Shown: positions 32,300-45,162 of the stretch, one piece after another
How positions within the stretch are numbered: the stretch's first letter is position 1
Layout of the letters: the number at the start of each line of letters is the position of its first letter
NCBI GenBank assembly: GCA_920105625.2
Contig: OV050031.1
Coordinates: 134,064,014-134,128,013 of the forward strand
Origin: Clusia tigrina
Lineage: Eukaryota > Arthropoda > Insecta > Diptera > Clusiidae
Length of the DNA stretch: 64,000 nucleotides
Reading direction: 5' to 3'
Notes under the pieces: generated by a model
Databases searched by the model: none
Seen by the model: the letters and a program-made list of their open reading frames with translations, nothing else
What the model was told of the DNA's origin: nothing
Made by a program: the position numbers and the translations under genes

Positions 32300-33448
32300 A
32301 CGGGCTAATCTGGCAACCTCAATCTGACAACTTCTGCATTAAATCATCATGGCCACCACCAAAAAGGCTGACAAAACACTCTATATTAGCAGATATATCC
32401 CAGCTATTCGATCCGCTAGGATTTGTAAATCCAGTAGTAATTATTGGGAAGGTTTTTCTCCAACAACTCTGGGAATTGAATTTGGATTGGGATGCCACCC
32501 TACCTCAAGAGTTACATACCAAGTGGCTCAGATTTAGGAGCCAGCTTCCTCAATTAGCTACACTTTGCTTACCAAGACATGTGCTAAATTCCGAACCACT
32601 TGGAATTCAATTACACGGTTTCTCAGATGCCAGCGAAATAGCGTATGGGGCATGCATTTACCTTAGATATGAGGACATTAAAGGACATTTTGTTTCGCAT
32701 TTACTATGTGCGAAGTCCAGAGTAGCTCCGAGGAAGAAACAATCCTTAGCGAGACTAGAGCTCTGCGCAGCAAAATTACTAGTACAACTTATAAGAAAGG
32801 TTCAGCAAGCACTGACAATAACATTTGATGAAATAGTTTGCTGGACGGATTCAACCATTGTCTTGGCCTGGATAACATCACCGTCTTCCAGCAGGAATAC
32901 CTTCGTGGCAAACAGAGTGGCCAGCATTCAACGTTCAACAACAGGCAGTCAATGGAGGTGGCGAAAATCCAGTTGATATTATATCAAGAGGAATGCTTCC
33001 AGACGAACTCATAAAATCGAGGTTATGGTTTCATGTGCCTCCATTCTTATATTCTGACGAGAAATGTTGGCCTATACAGCCAACCATTACTTCAAACTGG
33101 AATCAAGAGCGGAAAAAACAGAAAACCATTCTCACTACCACGCATCAACCAGCATTCATTCAACAAATAAATTCTCACAATTCGTTTAAAAGATTGCAGC
33201 GAACAATGGCATTCACTCATATATTCATAAACAACTGTCGGCTACAAACGGCGAAGAGAACATTAAAAATACATCCCACCATTGAGGAACTAGATCAGGC
33301 GTTAACAACCATTGTAAAGCATATCCAGAAACAGTCATTTGCATCAGAAATAAGCCAACTCAAGAAAGGAAAGGAGGTAAATAGCTGCAGTCCACTTTCT
33401 CCATTTACTCCATATTTGGTGGGGGGGAATCATAAGAGTAGGTGGTAG
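32300..33448 (+). pseudogene. pol: BEL-2 RT end, RNase H and linker
   Basis: ISQLFDPLGFVNPVVI marks the RT connection. RNase H acidic motifs are in FSDASEIAYGACIY, LARLELCAAKLL and CWTDSTIVLAWI. After a frameshift near 32960 the linker to integrase reads RLWFHVPPFLY and SFKRLQRTMAF, ending at 33448 next to a G run (about 33420-33427) that looks like an indel site. The catalytic YxDD region is not present in the window, so it was lost upstream of the 32300 junction. Confidence 0.8.
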
Positions 33449-33455
33449 ACTACAA

Positions 33456-34764
33456 ATGTCAAAGCTACCCTTTCCGGCTCAACATCAAATATTGCTTCCT
33501 CATTCCAATCCAATTGTCACCCTGCTAGTACAGCAATATCATGAAGACCAAATGCATGCGGGCCCAATGGCATTACTAGCAGCCCTGAGAGAAAAATTCT
33601 GGCTGCTGCGAGCTAATGAAATCACAAAATCGGTGTGCAAAAACTGCCGCAAATGCTTTGTTGCATGCCCCGCAGGTATATCCCAACTCATGGGAAATTG
33701 ACCTATTGAGCGGGTGCAACCAGCTAGGCCATTTACAAACATAGGGATTGATTTTTGTGGACCATTTCAAATACATTATTGTATTAGAGGAAAACGTCCC
33801 ACAAAGGCATACATTGCAGTGTTCATATGCTTATCCACGAAGGCTATTCACTTGGAAGTAGTATCAGACCTTACAACAGCTGCTTTCATCAATGCGCTCA
33901 AAAGATTTTCATCACGCAGAGGTATTCCAGCAAAAATATTCAGTGACAACGCTATTAACTTCAAGGGAGCTCAGTCAAAATTGCAGGAACTACATATATT
34001 GTTGAAGGATGAAACCACAAAGATTGAGCAGCATGTTACTCAAAAGGGTATCAAATGGATCAACATTCCAGCCAGATCTCCTCATGTAGGCGGTATATGG
34101 GAAGCAGCAGTAAAATCATTAAAATACCATCTGAAACGAGTAATCGACGACTATAGCTTGACCTATGAACAACTGCTGACAGTTGTGGTTGAAATTGAAT
34201 TCTAGACCACTATCACAAATGTCCACAAGTCCAAATGACTTCCGAGCACTTTCACCCAATAGCTTTCTTGGGCTTGAACCAACTGGTGGGCAATCAAGTC
34301 GGCCACCAGGTGAAAGCTTGCTATCACAATGGAAAGAACTTAACAAAATAATGCAACAGTTTTGGGAGCGCTGGTCAAAGGAGTATCGTCAAAGTCTTCA
34401 ACCTCGAACGAAATGGCGAAAACCTTCCGATAACATCCCGGAAGGTAAACTGGTGCTACTCCAGGATGATAACTTACCTCCACGTCAATGGCGACTAGGA
34501 AGAGTAGTGAAGGTTCACAAAGGAAATGACGGTTTGGCACGAACTGTGGACCTCAAGGTCGGTTCAGGAAACACCTCCCAGTCCATAAATCGAATTTGCC
34601 CTTTACCACCAGATTGTCAACCTTTAACTCCTCTTGATATTTCTTCAGAAACCGACCCAAGTGAATTAAGACAGTGTCAACAAATAACTTCCCTCGATAA
34701 ATCTTCAGAAACTGACCCAAGTGAATTGAAGCAGTCTCAACCAAAGCAGCAGGTGCTTTGCTGA
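33456..34764 (+). pseudogene. pol: BEL-2 integrase and DUF5641-like tail
   Basis: The zinc-binding region (HEDQMHAGPMALLA then CKNCRKC) leads to a single stop at 33699. The same frame goes on to the core with GIDFCGPF, FSDNAINFKGA and GGIWEAAVKSLKYH, supplying the D, D and E. A frameshift near 34195 leads to the C-terminal tail (LLSQWKELNKIMQQFWERW, then DDNLPPRQWRLGRVV). The last part has two copies of an imperfect 21-residue repeat around SSETDPSEL (about 34641-34735). Confidence 0.82.
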
Positions 34765-34938
34765 TCTATCAGCCTAAGACCAAGATTCAAACCAATAAAT
34801 AAAAACTGGTTACAACCTGAGACCAAGGCTAGAGTGCAGCAATATGGACGAATCAGTAAAAATGTGGCAGATCCTGCAAAGGAAACCAGTACGGAACCTT
34901 CGTAGAAAGGAAAGAAAATTTCATCAGGTATTCTAGGA

Positions 34939-36190
34939 TTGCTTACCATGATTTTAATCACCACAGCCATAGCTCTCACTTCAAGCAGCAACTTGGTAGA
35001 AATTACACCATTTGAGCTCGCAAAAAGACACGAGTCCATGCTCGAATCAATTCGTAATTTGTTTCGCAAGACTACTGATCAGATTAAAAACCAGTTCAAT
35101 ACACTAAAGGAACATATAAACGAAGCAGTTCAGGTCGAAATATTTACGGCTCTATCAGGATACTCACTCATACTAATGAACAACTATGAGAAAATACAAA
35201 CCGAAATTCTTCGCATACTAACGGAAGCTTACACAGGCAAAGCTAGCACACAATTATTGTCACCGGAACAGCTTAAACAGCAAATTTACTTCATATGAGA
35301 ACAACTGCCTTCTCACACTTCCAGTTCAAGGAGAGGATTTATTATCAATTTACAAAATGATGACTTCAAAGGGAAAAGTAATAAGAGACAAGATTGTATT
35401 CAAACTTCAAATTCCGTTAATAAGCTCCGAAATATTCAGTATTATGCATCTGTATCCCTTGCCAACTCGAGTAGCAGACAAGTTCTTGTTCATTCAACCA
35501 ACAACCGAGTATTTAGCAATCAACTTACACAGGGACGCTTACTTTCCGCTAAATACAATGGAGCTCAACTCGTGCTACCAAATCAAAAATAGTAAATTTA
35601 TTTCTACGCAAGGGCGACCCATATATTCTAAGGAATCATCAGTCTCCCAATGCGAGATCAGCATGCTCAATGACAACAAACCGGACTTAGCTCTCTGCAG
35701 GGTTATGGCCACGATTCCTTCTCAATATTGGATTCAGCTAAGGGCTCCAGGGCAATGGATATTTTCAGTATCAACAACATCCGTCATCAATGTGGTTTGC
35801 AAAATGCAACATGAAAGAAGAGAAATCTCCGGCAGCGGCATCATCAGCCTAGCACCAGGATGCATAATTCACCACAAAACAATGACGATCCAAGCACCAA
35901 ACACTTTCGAGACCTCTGCAACATACACAATGCCTATTGGCAGTAATTTAACAGAAATGATTTTGAATCACTCATATTTGCAGTCACATGCAATTTCACC
36001 AGCACTATTGCCAGAATTCGTCACGGAAGGTGGCAAGGAGCCACTAATGACAATGAAGCAGCACACCACGTTTGACAAGGTCCATCATGTACATCACTAT
36101 ATAGTGATGTATCTCATCATCGGCGCTGTCATCATACTAGCAATATACACATATCGACACAAAAAAAAAACCAGGCGAAATTTACATTGA
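34939..36190 (+). pseudogene. env: BEL-2 env-like gene
   Basis: Starts with a hydrophobic leader (LTMILITTAIALTSSS) and a helical region to a stop at 35298. It resumes at 35357 with a 277-residue frame holding several cysteines, LHRDAYFPLNTMELNSCY and a C-terminal membrane anchor (YIVMYLIIGAVIILAIYTY) followed by a basic tail. The order leader, helical region, ectodomain, anchor fits an envelope-like protein, and NLHRD parallels NAHRD in the BEL-B env region. One frame break near 35298. No specific fusion domain recognised. Confidence 0.65.
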
Positions 36191-36233
36191 GAAGCCTCGG
36201 AATACCCTTGGACATCTTTAAAAGGGGGGAAGA

Positions 36234-36545
36234 TGTTCATGAAGAACATGAGCTTCAATCCATGCAGTCAACCCAGTCACATTCCTAAGTATGTGCTGGG
36301 AAAATATAAATAATTTAATTTAACAAATTTACTCTAATTTCTCACTTCTTATCGCAACGGTGCTGGGAATTTTATTGCATAATGTCTTACGCAATAAATT
36401 CTGCAGTACCTTGCCAATTATGCTTAGTTTTGTATATTGAATTGCATTTACTTCGTTTGCTAGCTACCGTGAGAACAAAACCATTCGCACGTTTTTTTTT
36501 TGCTGACACAGCACACGGGCCGGCCTAAATACTTATATGTATTAA
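36234..36545 (+). repeat. BEL-2 3' LTR, partial
   Basis: Follows the polypurine run 'aaaagggggg' and 'aaga', starts TGTTCATGAAGAACATG, and includes a TATA-like 'aaatataaata' near 36304 and an AATAAA near 36391. The right edge is unclear because DR1 sequence follows, and there is no 5' LTR to compare. Confidence 0.6.
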
Positions 36546-36554
36546 TAATAATTT

Positions 36555-36722
36555 TAATATAAATATAGGGCAATTAAAACATTAAACAGTACACAAAAAA
36601 TTGGCGTGTTATTTATACAGCCATGCCCAGTATGGACATATTATTATAAGTTACTACCTATGCCAAATGGTTGCGCTAAAATATTTCGTAGTCGGTCTAA
36701 TCCGACTTCAGACTTCTTTACT
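36555..36722 (+). repeat. DR1 3' fragment
   Basis: Matches the end of DR1, from 'aaacattaaacagtacacaaaaaattggcgtgttatt' in part to 'tccgacttcagacttctttactcg'. Confidence 0.65.
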
Positions 36723-36724
36723 CG

Positions 36725-37849
36725 TTCTTTAAGTTTCAGTTACACAACGATTTATTCTTTTAAATGTCTTGGGTGACACATGGATGGAAATATGTCTCCA
36801 AATACTTTAACATCTATTTGGAAGATCTGGAAAAATTGATTAGAAGGATTTTGAAGGAGAAGATTTGGTGTGTAGTTTTTTTTCCTTAATGAATCTTTCT
36901 GTATCCAATTGTAAAGAGCCCCCCTTCGCCAAAGTCAAGTTGCAGTTTGCGCATTTAAACTTGTTAATTCTAGCCTGCAAACTGTAACCCGCAAAGTAAC
37001 GCGAAGCAGCAGCGGCTGTTTTGGTTCTTCATTTTCAGTACTATTGTTAACAAAGGTCATTTAGTCGTGAACATCAGAATACATTTAATATTATACACTG
37101 CCGAATAAGAACATTTGTATAATTATATATCTGAATTACATGTGTGCAGGGGATAAAAGACCCGACTTGGCTGATTATTTCTTTTCCTACAGCCACTCAA
37201 AATGCATGTACACACGAGTACCCACAACCGGTCCGCTGTTCATTTTGTCTTTTCTAATACCTCGTCTTCAATTGCTATGATTGAAATTCGTTTTCATTTC
37301 AAATTCAGAAATAAAGAAATAAAAGTATAACATACCCAAATTCATATCCATACACACATATGCATGCCGTGCACATAGTAGTAAACACACATGCACATAT
37401 AGAACTCGTAGAAAAAGAAAAAACAACAATGTGTGTATGTCTATTGGTTTTGATCTGGCATTGCCGACAAACTTCGGGCGTTGAGTTAAAAAATTATGCC
37501 ATAGTCAGCCACGCAATTTTAACTCATTTCGCTGAGTGAAGAGAACGATGTAGTATCTTTGTAGTATATTGTCTTTGGTTTGAGTTTGAATTTTCTCACT
37601 CTCAGTTCAAAGTGAGCGGACGTGTTTTGGTCTGCTCCGTATTCGAAAATTGATATTTGGTGCGTAAATTCTAATAGTAGTGGCTTATATTAATGAAATG
37701 ATTGAGTGTGTGAAGTGCTTCTTATATCCTATGGTTCATTGTTGGCCACGGCATATTAAGGTACATAAATACACTATTGTTTTTCATTGTTTAAAGCTTC
37801 AAACACTAGAGAGAGAACACGAGTGTAGTGGGTCGATAGCGGTTTCACG
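36725..37849. other. Non-coding stretch
   Basis: No gene recognised. The right end (from about 37560) may be the 5' UTR of the Jockey element. Confidence 0.4.
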
Positions 37850-39305
37850 ATGAGTGGTACTCGCTTTCCACTACTGGCGCCAAAACAGGAACTATTGAGC
37901 GGTAGTAACATTGGTAACATCTCACACAATGTAGAGAAACCGGTTGCGAATGCAACTGCAACTCCACCAAGTAAAATTGCGACTACTCCCAGCAACGTAA
38001 GTAAGCAGCGATCGCACTGAGATCAGAGACAGAGCCAAACGGAGACAGTGCCCAACCAAGACAGTGGCGCCTTCCGCGCATGCGCTCTCTTGGAGCGTTC
38101 AGTGTTCAACACCCAGCCCAATGACGTACAGAACAAAAGAGTGTAACCAATTTCAATCCATGCCTCTCTCTCACTCGTCTGATCATACTAATGCGAATCC
38201 ACCAAAAGTTGATGAGTGCACTTTTAATTCTGTAAATGCTTTCACACCAACAAATGGTTTAAATCACCCAGTAAAAAATTTAACAAATAACCCAGCGGCG
38301 GTATATATTTTTGTAACTAAGCATAAGCGAAGTCGACAATCAAGTGCCATCAAAGCTAACACTCCAAAAATTATTAAAACTGGTGAGAACCAACTATCTA
38401 GCAACAACCGCTTCGCCTTGCCGCAAAGTGTTGAGGACACAGACGCACCAAAACCTGAATTTGAACCACCTCCCATATATTTGCGTGAACATAACTCTAA
38501 TAAGTTAGTTAACAAGCTGACTGAGCTCAAAGGTTCAAAAAGTTTCCACGTGACCCCGATACTTAAAGGTAATATCCAAGAAACAAAAATCCAAATATAT
38601 ACCGAGGGAAACTATAGGATCGTTATAAAAAACTTCGACACAGAAAACTAAAACTACTGCACTTATCAGCTCAAAAGTAACAAGTGCTTTACAATTGTTA
38701 TAAAGGGACTAGAATCAGATATTCCCTCCGCTGAAATCAAAGAAGCACTAAATGATGTAGGATTCGTAGCTCGCTCAATTATTAATATCAATAATCGCAA
38801 CAAAATTCACTAACTACTGTTTCGCGTAGATCTAGAGCAACAAACCCAAAAGCTTAAAAAAGGGGAAGTACACGGTATATATAATAACCGTTACCTTATG
38901 CATCGTAGAATTACGGTGGAGGAGCCTTCAAACAGAATGGTCCGGTACACACTTCGTAGTGTATGTGCTACCTGTGGTGATTTACACTCCACATCAAAAT
39001 GTACGAAGAATAGAACTGACAGTGCTAATAGAAAGTGCAGTAATTATGGCGGTAACCATACTGCCAACTACAGAGACTGCCCTGCTTACCAGGAAATTAG
39101 GAATAAGGACCCTCAGCTAAAGAATAAGCGCACTCAAGTTAGCTCAAATATGCCTGTCATTGCACAACCCCAAAACCCAATTTCATATTGCGACACAGGG
39201 ACAACGTACGCAGGAGTGCTTAAGTCAGGGGCCGACCAGCAGATGGGTAGCGGCACAAATCATCAGAAATTTGAAGGAGTGATAGCAACGCTCACCCAAT
39301 TATGA
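37850..39305 (+). pseudogene. Jockey LINE 1 ORF1 (nucleic-acid-binding, zinc knuckles)
   Basis: Begins MSGTRFPLLAPKQE at about 37850, with stops near 38020 and 38650. PPPIYLREHNSNKL, NYCTYQLKSNKCFTIVIKGL and the cysteine clusters CATCGDLHSTSKC and CSNYGGNHTANYRDCPAY are the usual ORF1 layout of Jockey elements. The protein coats the element RNA. In the second cluster one expected Cys is Tyr. Ends at 39305. Confidence 0.75.
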
Positions 39306-39319
39306 ACTTCAATCAAAGA

Positions 39320-41370
39320 AATGATGAGAAACCAAAACAGCTCAAGCAGCTTCTGCTATCTCAGAAATGAACGTGCTAAAAATCATCAAAGGAATGCAAA
39401 CGGTGTAAGGCAGCATAAGTTAGAAGTCAATATCTTTTTACTCTCGAATGAAACCGATATACTTCTCATATCGGAAAAACATCTAATCGAAAAACACAAT
39501 TTTTGTATACCAGGTTATAAATTTTATGAAACAAAGCATCCCCACAAGTGCCACTGAAATTTTGATCTAAAATAGAATAAAATATGTTGCTATGGAAGAA
39601 TACAACAAAGAGTATCTTCAAGCAACATCAATTTGTTTGGTCGGATGGGATGAGAACATAACTTTCCATTGTGTACTGTCCTCCAAAATTCAGAATATCA
39701 ACAAATCAGTTTTCAGATTTTTTCTCTACATTGGGAACAAGTTTTATATTTGCTGGCGACTACAATGCTAAACACACCCACTAGGGCTCACGGCTATCAA
39801 TACCAACATGAAAACAGCTGTATAAGTTCATGCTCTCTAACACCAAGATAGATAGATATTACCCTTTCAGAACAACCGTCGTACTGACCGACAGACCAAC
39901 GCAATATCCCTGACCATATAGATTTTGGAGTTGCTAGAAACCTAAAACGAGACCAAAGTGGAACCCCTTTTCGACCTCTCTTCAGATCACTCCCATATAA
40001 TAATATACCTCACCAAAAAGTTGCCTACCCAAAAACTTAAACTCAAATTGATCTTCTTCTAACTGAAAAAAGGTGGACACATCGAGAATGGCAAAAATTC
40101 AGATCTCCTTTCCTAAAACGGAAATTATCTTCAGATTACTCATGTTTGCCTATTGAAATGAAACAAAAAGAAATAAGTAATGCAATTAGAAGCCTTGCTC
40201 CCAGCAAAGCCCTAGGATATGACCAAATTACTTTGAAAATGATCAAGGAGTTGCCACAAATAACGATCATCGTGCTTAACTCATTATTTAATGGATTGGT
40301 TCGCTTAGGATACTTTCCCAATGCCTAGAAACTGTTAATAGTATCAATGATTTCGGAACTAGGAAAAGGTCTGTCCCAATCGGCATCCTATAGACCGATT
40401 AGCCTATTGCCTAACATGTCAAAACTCTTCGAAAAACTTTTTCTTGGTAAATTAATGCCGCATATAAATGAAAAAAACATAGCACAGTAGAGCAGGTTCA
40501 TCGAATAGCTAACGAAATAAAAAGTGCATTTGACAAAGAAAATAAAGTGTTAGATGTGACGCAGGCGTTTGTTAAAGTATGGCCGAGGGCTTATCTTCAA
40601 AATTATAAACTGTTTGCCAGCAAACGCACACCAAATATTGGAATTGTATCTTAGGGGCAGGAAATTCAAAGTGAAAAATAATAATACTTACTCCAAAAAC
40701 TGTGAATTCAAAGCCAGCGTACCAAGGAAGCGTGCTAGTTCCAGTGCTGTACTTATTATATACGAGTACTTCCGATTTGCCTACCGACAAACATTTAACC
40801 ACAGCAACTTTCGCCGATGACACTGCTATCCTTAGCACGCACCCAAATCCCAAAATTGCATCTCGTCATCTAGAAGACCACTTTCTATTAGTAGAAAATT
40901 GATTGGCAGACTGGCGAATTAATGTCAGTGAATCAAAATATACGCAGTTCATATTTACTCAAAAAAAGGTGAAAATCCAGATATATCTGTTCCGCAAGCA
41001 AAAGAAGTGAAATATGTAGAAATCCATCTTGACGTTTGACCTAGAAGCGCCACATCGAAGCGAAGAAAAAGCATATAATACTAATACCTACATTGATTTA
41101 TGCACAATAAATCCAGGTTGAGTTTTGAATACAAAATAAGGAAGTAAATCTAATATATCACTAATACAAAGAACACAATCCAAAATTCTCAGAAACACCT
41201 TGGTTCATCAAAAATATTAACATTTACAACCTGAATATACCACTCGTGAAAAAAGAAATCAATGATTTCTACAGGATATACGATTATATTCAAAAGATTA
41301 AAAGTCATCCAAACCACCTAGTTAAGACCCTGGTATATAATGGGTCCCTAGTCGCCTAAAACGGACTGAA
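39320..41370 (+). pseudogene. Jockey LINE 1 ORF2 (endonuclease and RT)
   Basis: Endonuclease starts near 39390 (NGVRQHKLEVNIFLLSNETD, LLISEKHL). RT segments are readable in pieces: NAIRSLAPSKALGYDQITLK near 40190, SASYRPISLLPNMSKLFEKL near 40380, FADDTAILSTHPNPK near 40815 (the catalytic ADD). The C-terminus reaches about 41360. There are dozens of stops, so it is long dead. Confidence 0.78.
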
Positions 41371-41455
41371 ATACAAGCACTATAATCAGCAGTTTAAATA
41401 TACTTATGTACTAGTACAAATTCAATGGATTTAATTTATTGTAGTAACTAATATA

Positions 41456-42370
<915 letters not shown>

Positions 42371-42500
42371 TATATAGCACTGATCTTTAAAATACACTAA
42401 GCACTGTTTAATTAATTAGTTTGTAATATTGGCCTGCTTATTGTTAGTCTATTGTTAGAAGATACAATAAATAAATATATGGAAATAAATCTAAAAAAAA

Positions 42501-44300
42501 GTTGGAAAGAGGATCTAAGTCTGACGTATCTAATTACCGTAGAATATCTAAACTAAGTGTTACTTCTAAATTGTTTGAGTCTGTCATTACCTCTCATTTA
42601 GCATTAGCAGTAAAGTCGGTAATTTCCCAATGTACACATGGTTTCGTTAAAGGGAGCTCCAATGTTACAAACCTTCTTGAATTCTCTTCTTCAGTTACTC
42701 AGGGTTTCTCTGCAGGTCGGCAAACTGATGTAATATATACAGACTTTAGTACGGTCTTTGACAAAGTTAACCATAACTTGCTAGTTAAGAAACTAAATTG
42801 TATTGGTACTTCCAGTAAACTTGTTTTTTAAATTAAGTCCTATTTAAGTGTTCCCACACAAAGGGTTTTATTCAAGAATGCTGTGTCAGAGAGAATTATT
42901 GTTTTTTTTAAACATTTCATTTGTTTATTGAAGTTACTAGTTTCGAGCCTCGAGCCTAACAATAAGTAATTAAATCTTAAGAGCTAAATTAAATATATTT
43001 ATCCCGCACCAGTGTTTGGGCTTAGTATTAACTTTCACTACATTTATGCCTTTTAGTTTTAATTCAATTTCAATTCCTTTTATTTTAGTATCTTATATAA
43101 TAACTATTTAATATTTACTACATTTAATATATAAGTTCTTTTGAGGCGAGTTGCTGTTTTAATTCTAAGTAGATTTTTTTCCAATGGATTTGAGTACTCT
43201 CTTAGTTTTTTTTTGTGTTTGAGCATAATCTTTGTGAGCTCACTTTTAACAAGAGGAGTGTTGAGGTCCTTATGGATGTCAGCATTTCTAACGAACCAAG
43301 GCACACCCGTGATTGCACGCAAGATTTTCGATTGCACTCGACGTTCGATGAACTAGCATTCCCTCAAAGCCCAGCTCCGTATGCCCAAATTGATCAAACC
43401 AATTTGGGCATACGCCCCATACTGCCTTGTACAATAGAAGTTTATTTTCTAACCCAAGCATTGACTTGGAGTTGAGTAGCCACTTTATTTTATGGGCCTT
43501 TAGCTTTATATGCGTTATTTTTGTCTCAATATGGTTCCGCCAAGTTAGTCGTCTGTCTAGATAGACTCCTAGGTATGTTACAGTATTCGATTGAGGAATA
43601 GCAACATTGTTTAGTATAATCACAGGGCATGTTTCTTTCCTAAGTGTAAACGTAACATGAATGCTCTTGGTCTCATTTAGATGAGAATCAGAGAATTGAT
43701 GTTAATTCTAGCGTTCCCCAGGGAACCATCTGCAATTCAATTTTCTAACATTTAAATGGTCGCTGACGACACCACTAATCACCTGCATTTCAGGAAATGT
43801 TACAGGATGATATTTCTTCATTGTTGTCTTGGTGCTCAACAAATTGGATGACACTAATTCTTGACAAATTTAAATATATGTTTTTTTCTATAAGAGACCC
43901 CTTTCGGTATCAATACACTATTTGTAAGAAGTCTCTAACAAGAGTCTTCAGTTTTGTGGATCCGAAACGTCACTACGACCTTCATATTAACACCTGTGTA
44001 AATGGCTTTATAAAAATATGGTCGAAAGCCAATTTTGGAATATACCTCACTAAAATATGTTATATTGTTAAAATGAAATCCGTAGTTTCTGCTCTGCGTT
44101 CTTTCAAATGGAATCCATTGCATAGTCTTCCACCGTACGAACATCGTTTAAAATTGCTGCAATTACCTACATACGTTGGAAAGTACAAGGATAATGATTA
44201 CTTATTACTTGTTTTGCAGTTAAACCATTAAAAGTGGTCAAACCATATCTTCTTTATTATTGAGTACTATAGATTTATCTGTTCTTACTTGTTCGTCTAG
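42501..44300 (+). pseudogene. LINE RT (Jockey-superfamily), interrupted by another LINE
   Basis: The left part (42501-42900) reads the RT fingers: KLSVTSKLFESVITSHL, HGFVKGSSNVTNLLEF and VIYTDFSTVFDKVNHNLL. The right part resumes near 43683 with a VNSSVPQG-like motif, then ADDTTNHLHF and LLSWCSTNWMTLILDKFKY, and a C-terminal region to about 44230. Between them sits a minus-strand LINE. This RT is decayed but its two halves line up as one element. Confidence 0.7.
42903..43678 (-). mobile_element. 5'-truncated LINE (Jockey-like) inserted in the previous LINE
   Basis: The left edge is a T-run (42901-42909, a poly-A tail on the minus strand). Frames 43623-43288 and 43337-43104 encode the RT C-terminus: TYLGVYLDRRLTWRNHIE, SMLGLENKLLLYKAVW and QSKILRAITGVPWFVRNADIH. 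The flanks carry similar 'cagagaattattg' and 'cagagaattgatg' (about 42885 and 43690), an imperfect target duplication. Confidence 0.7.
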
Positions 44301-44667
44301 AAATTATATTCCCATTAGATTGAATATGTGTAGATTTAATTATGCATTGTCTGACCCAGTCCGTGGTATGTTTGACGAGATTAACAAATGCTTTTGATTG
44401 TTTGATTTTGCTTCTCCCCTATTTATTATTAAATATCTTTACTGTCATATCTGAATATTTGATTGCTTGATCCATCCACACAGCTGTTATTAGTTAATCT
44501 GTAGCTGTTCTGTGATTCATATTCCATTGTCATCGTCGCGATCCAGAGTTCAGGATAGTTCGTCTGTTGGTGATCGGTCACCGTTATGCAGACGTGCCGG
44601 TTGGGTAGACAAGTGAACCCGTGGGATCGTCGAAAAAAAAATTACAAGTTTTTCAAAACGCCTCAAT

Positions 44668-44907
44668 ATGGGAAGTGTTATGGCCAGGACATTTTTTAGA
44701 ATAGGGGCCTCTTCGCTCCCTTATATAGAGAAGAGGCATCAAAGGAGAAACCGACGCTCCGAGTGGAGCTCAGAAGAGGTATTGCTACAACATCCTGACT
44801 TTGAGCTAGCTACCGACGCTTCGAGTGTAGCAATTGGCGCAGTTCTAACACAAAACAAGAAACCCATTAAGTTCATTTCATTTATTTATTTGTTATTACA
44901 AAAATAA
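44668..44907 (+). pseudogene. Ty3/gypsy RNase H scrap
   Basis: A 79-residue frame with FELATDASSVAIGAVLTQ, the RNase H acidic motif of Ty3/gypsy elements, followed by KKPIKFIS. It stops shortly after, and no LTR is visible nearby. Confidence 0.65.
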
Positions 44908-44909
44908 CA

Positions 44910-45160
44910 ATAAATTGCTATGCTACTTTTAGAGCAATAGGCTACTAAGGCTTTCCGCTACTTATGGTTTGTATTACTTCACCTAAAACTATTTGCTATT
45001 AATTATAAAGTTAAATTTCGCCATACAATCCAGTTTTTGCGATATTGTTAATTTTTTGAATATTGTCTATTTTTGGTTTCGGTCTGAATGATTAAAGATG
45101 TCTTTCCGGTGTGGTGTACTTGCAGTTGGGTACTTTTTTTAAAATGTGCTACGCATTCAG
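44910..45160. other. AT-rich stretch
   Basis: Nothing recognised. The right edge may be the 3' end of the following I-type LINE. Confidence 0.35.
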
Positions 45161-45162
45161 AT

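Larger units (their letters stand above)
32300..36545 (+). mobile_element. BEL/Pao LTR retrotransposon 2 (BEL-2), 5' truncated
   Basis: Begins inside pol (end of RT, RNase H), then integrase, DUF5641-like tail, env-like gene, polypurine tract (about 36220-36233) and part of a 3' LTR starting TG at 36234. Gag, protease, most of RT and the 5' LTR are missing. It is a different family from BEL-B: protein motifs align but with many substitutions, and the strand is opposite. Confidence 0.85.
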
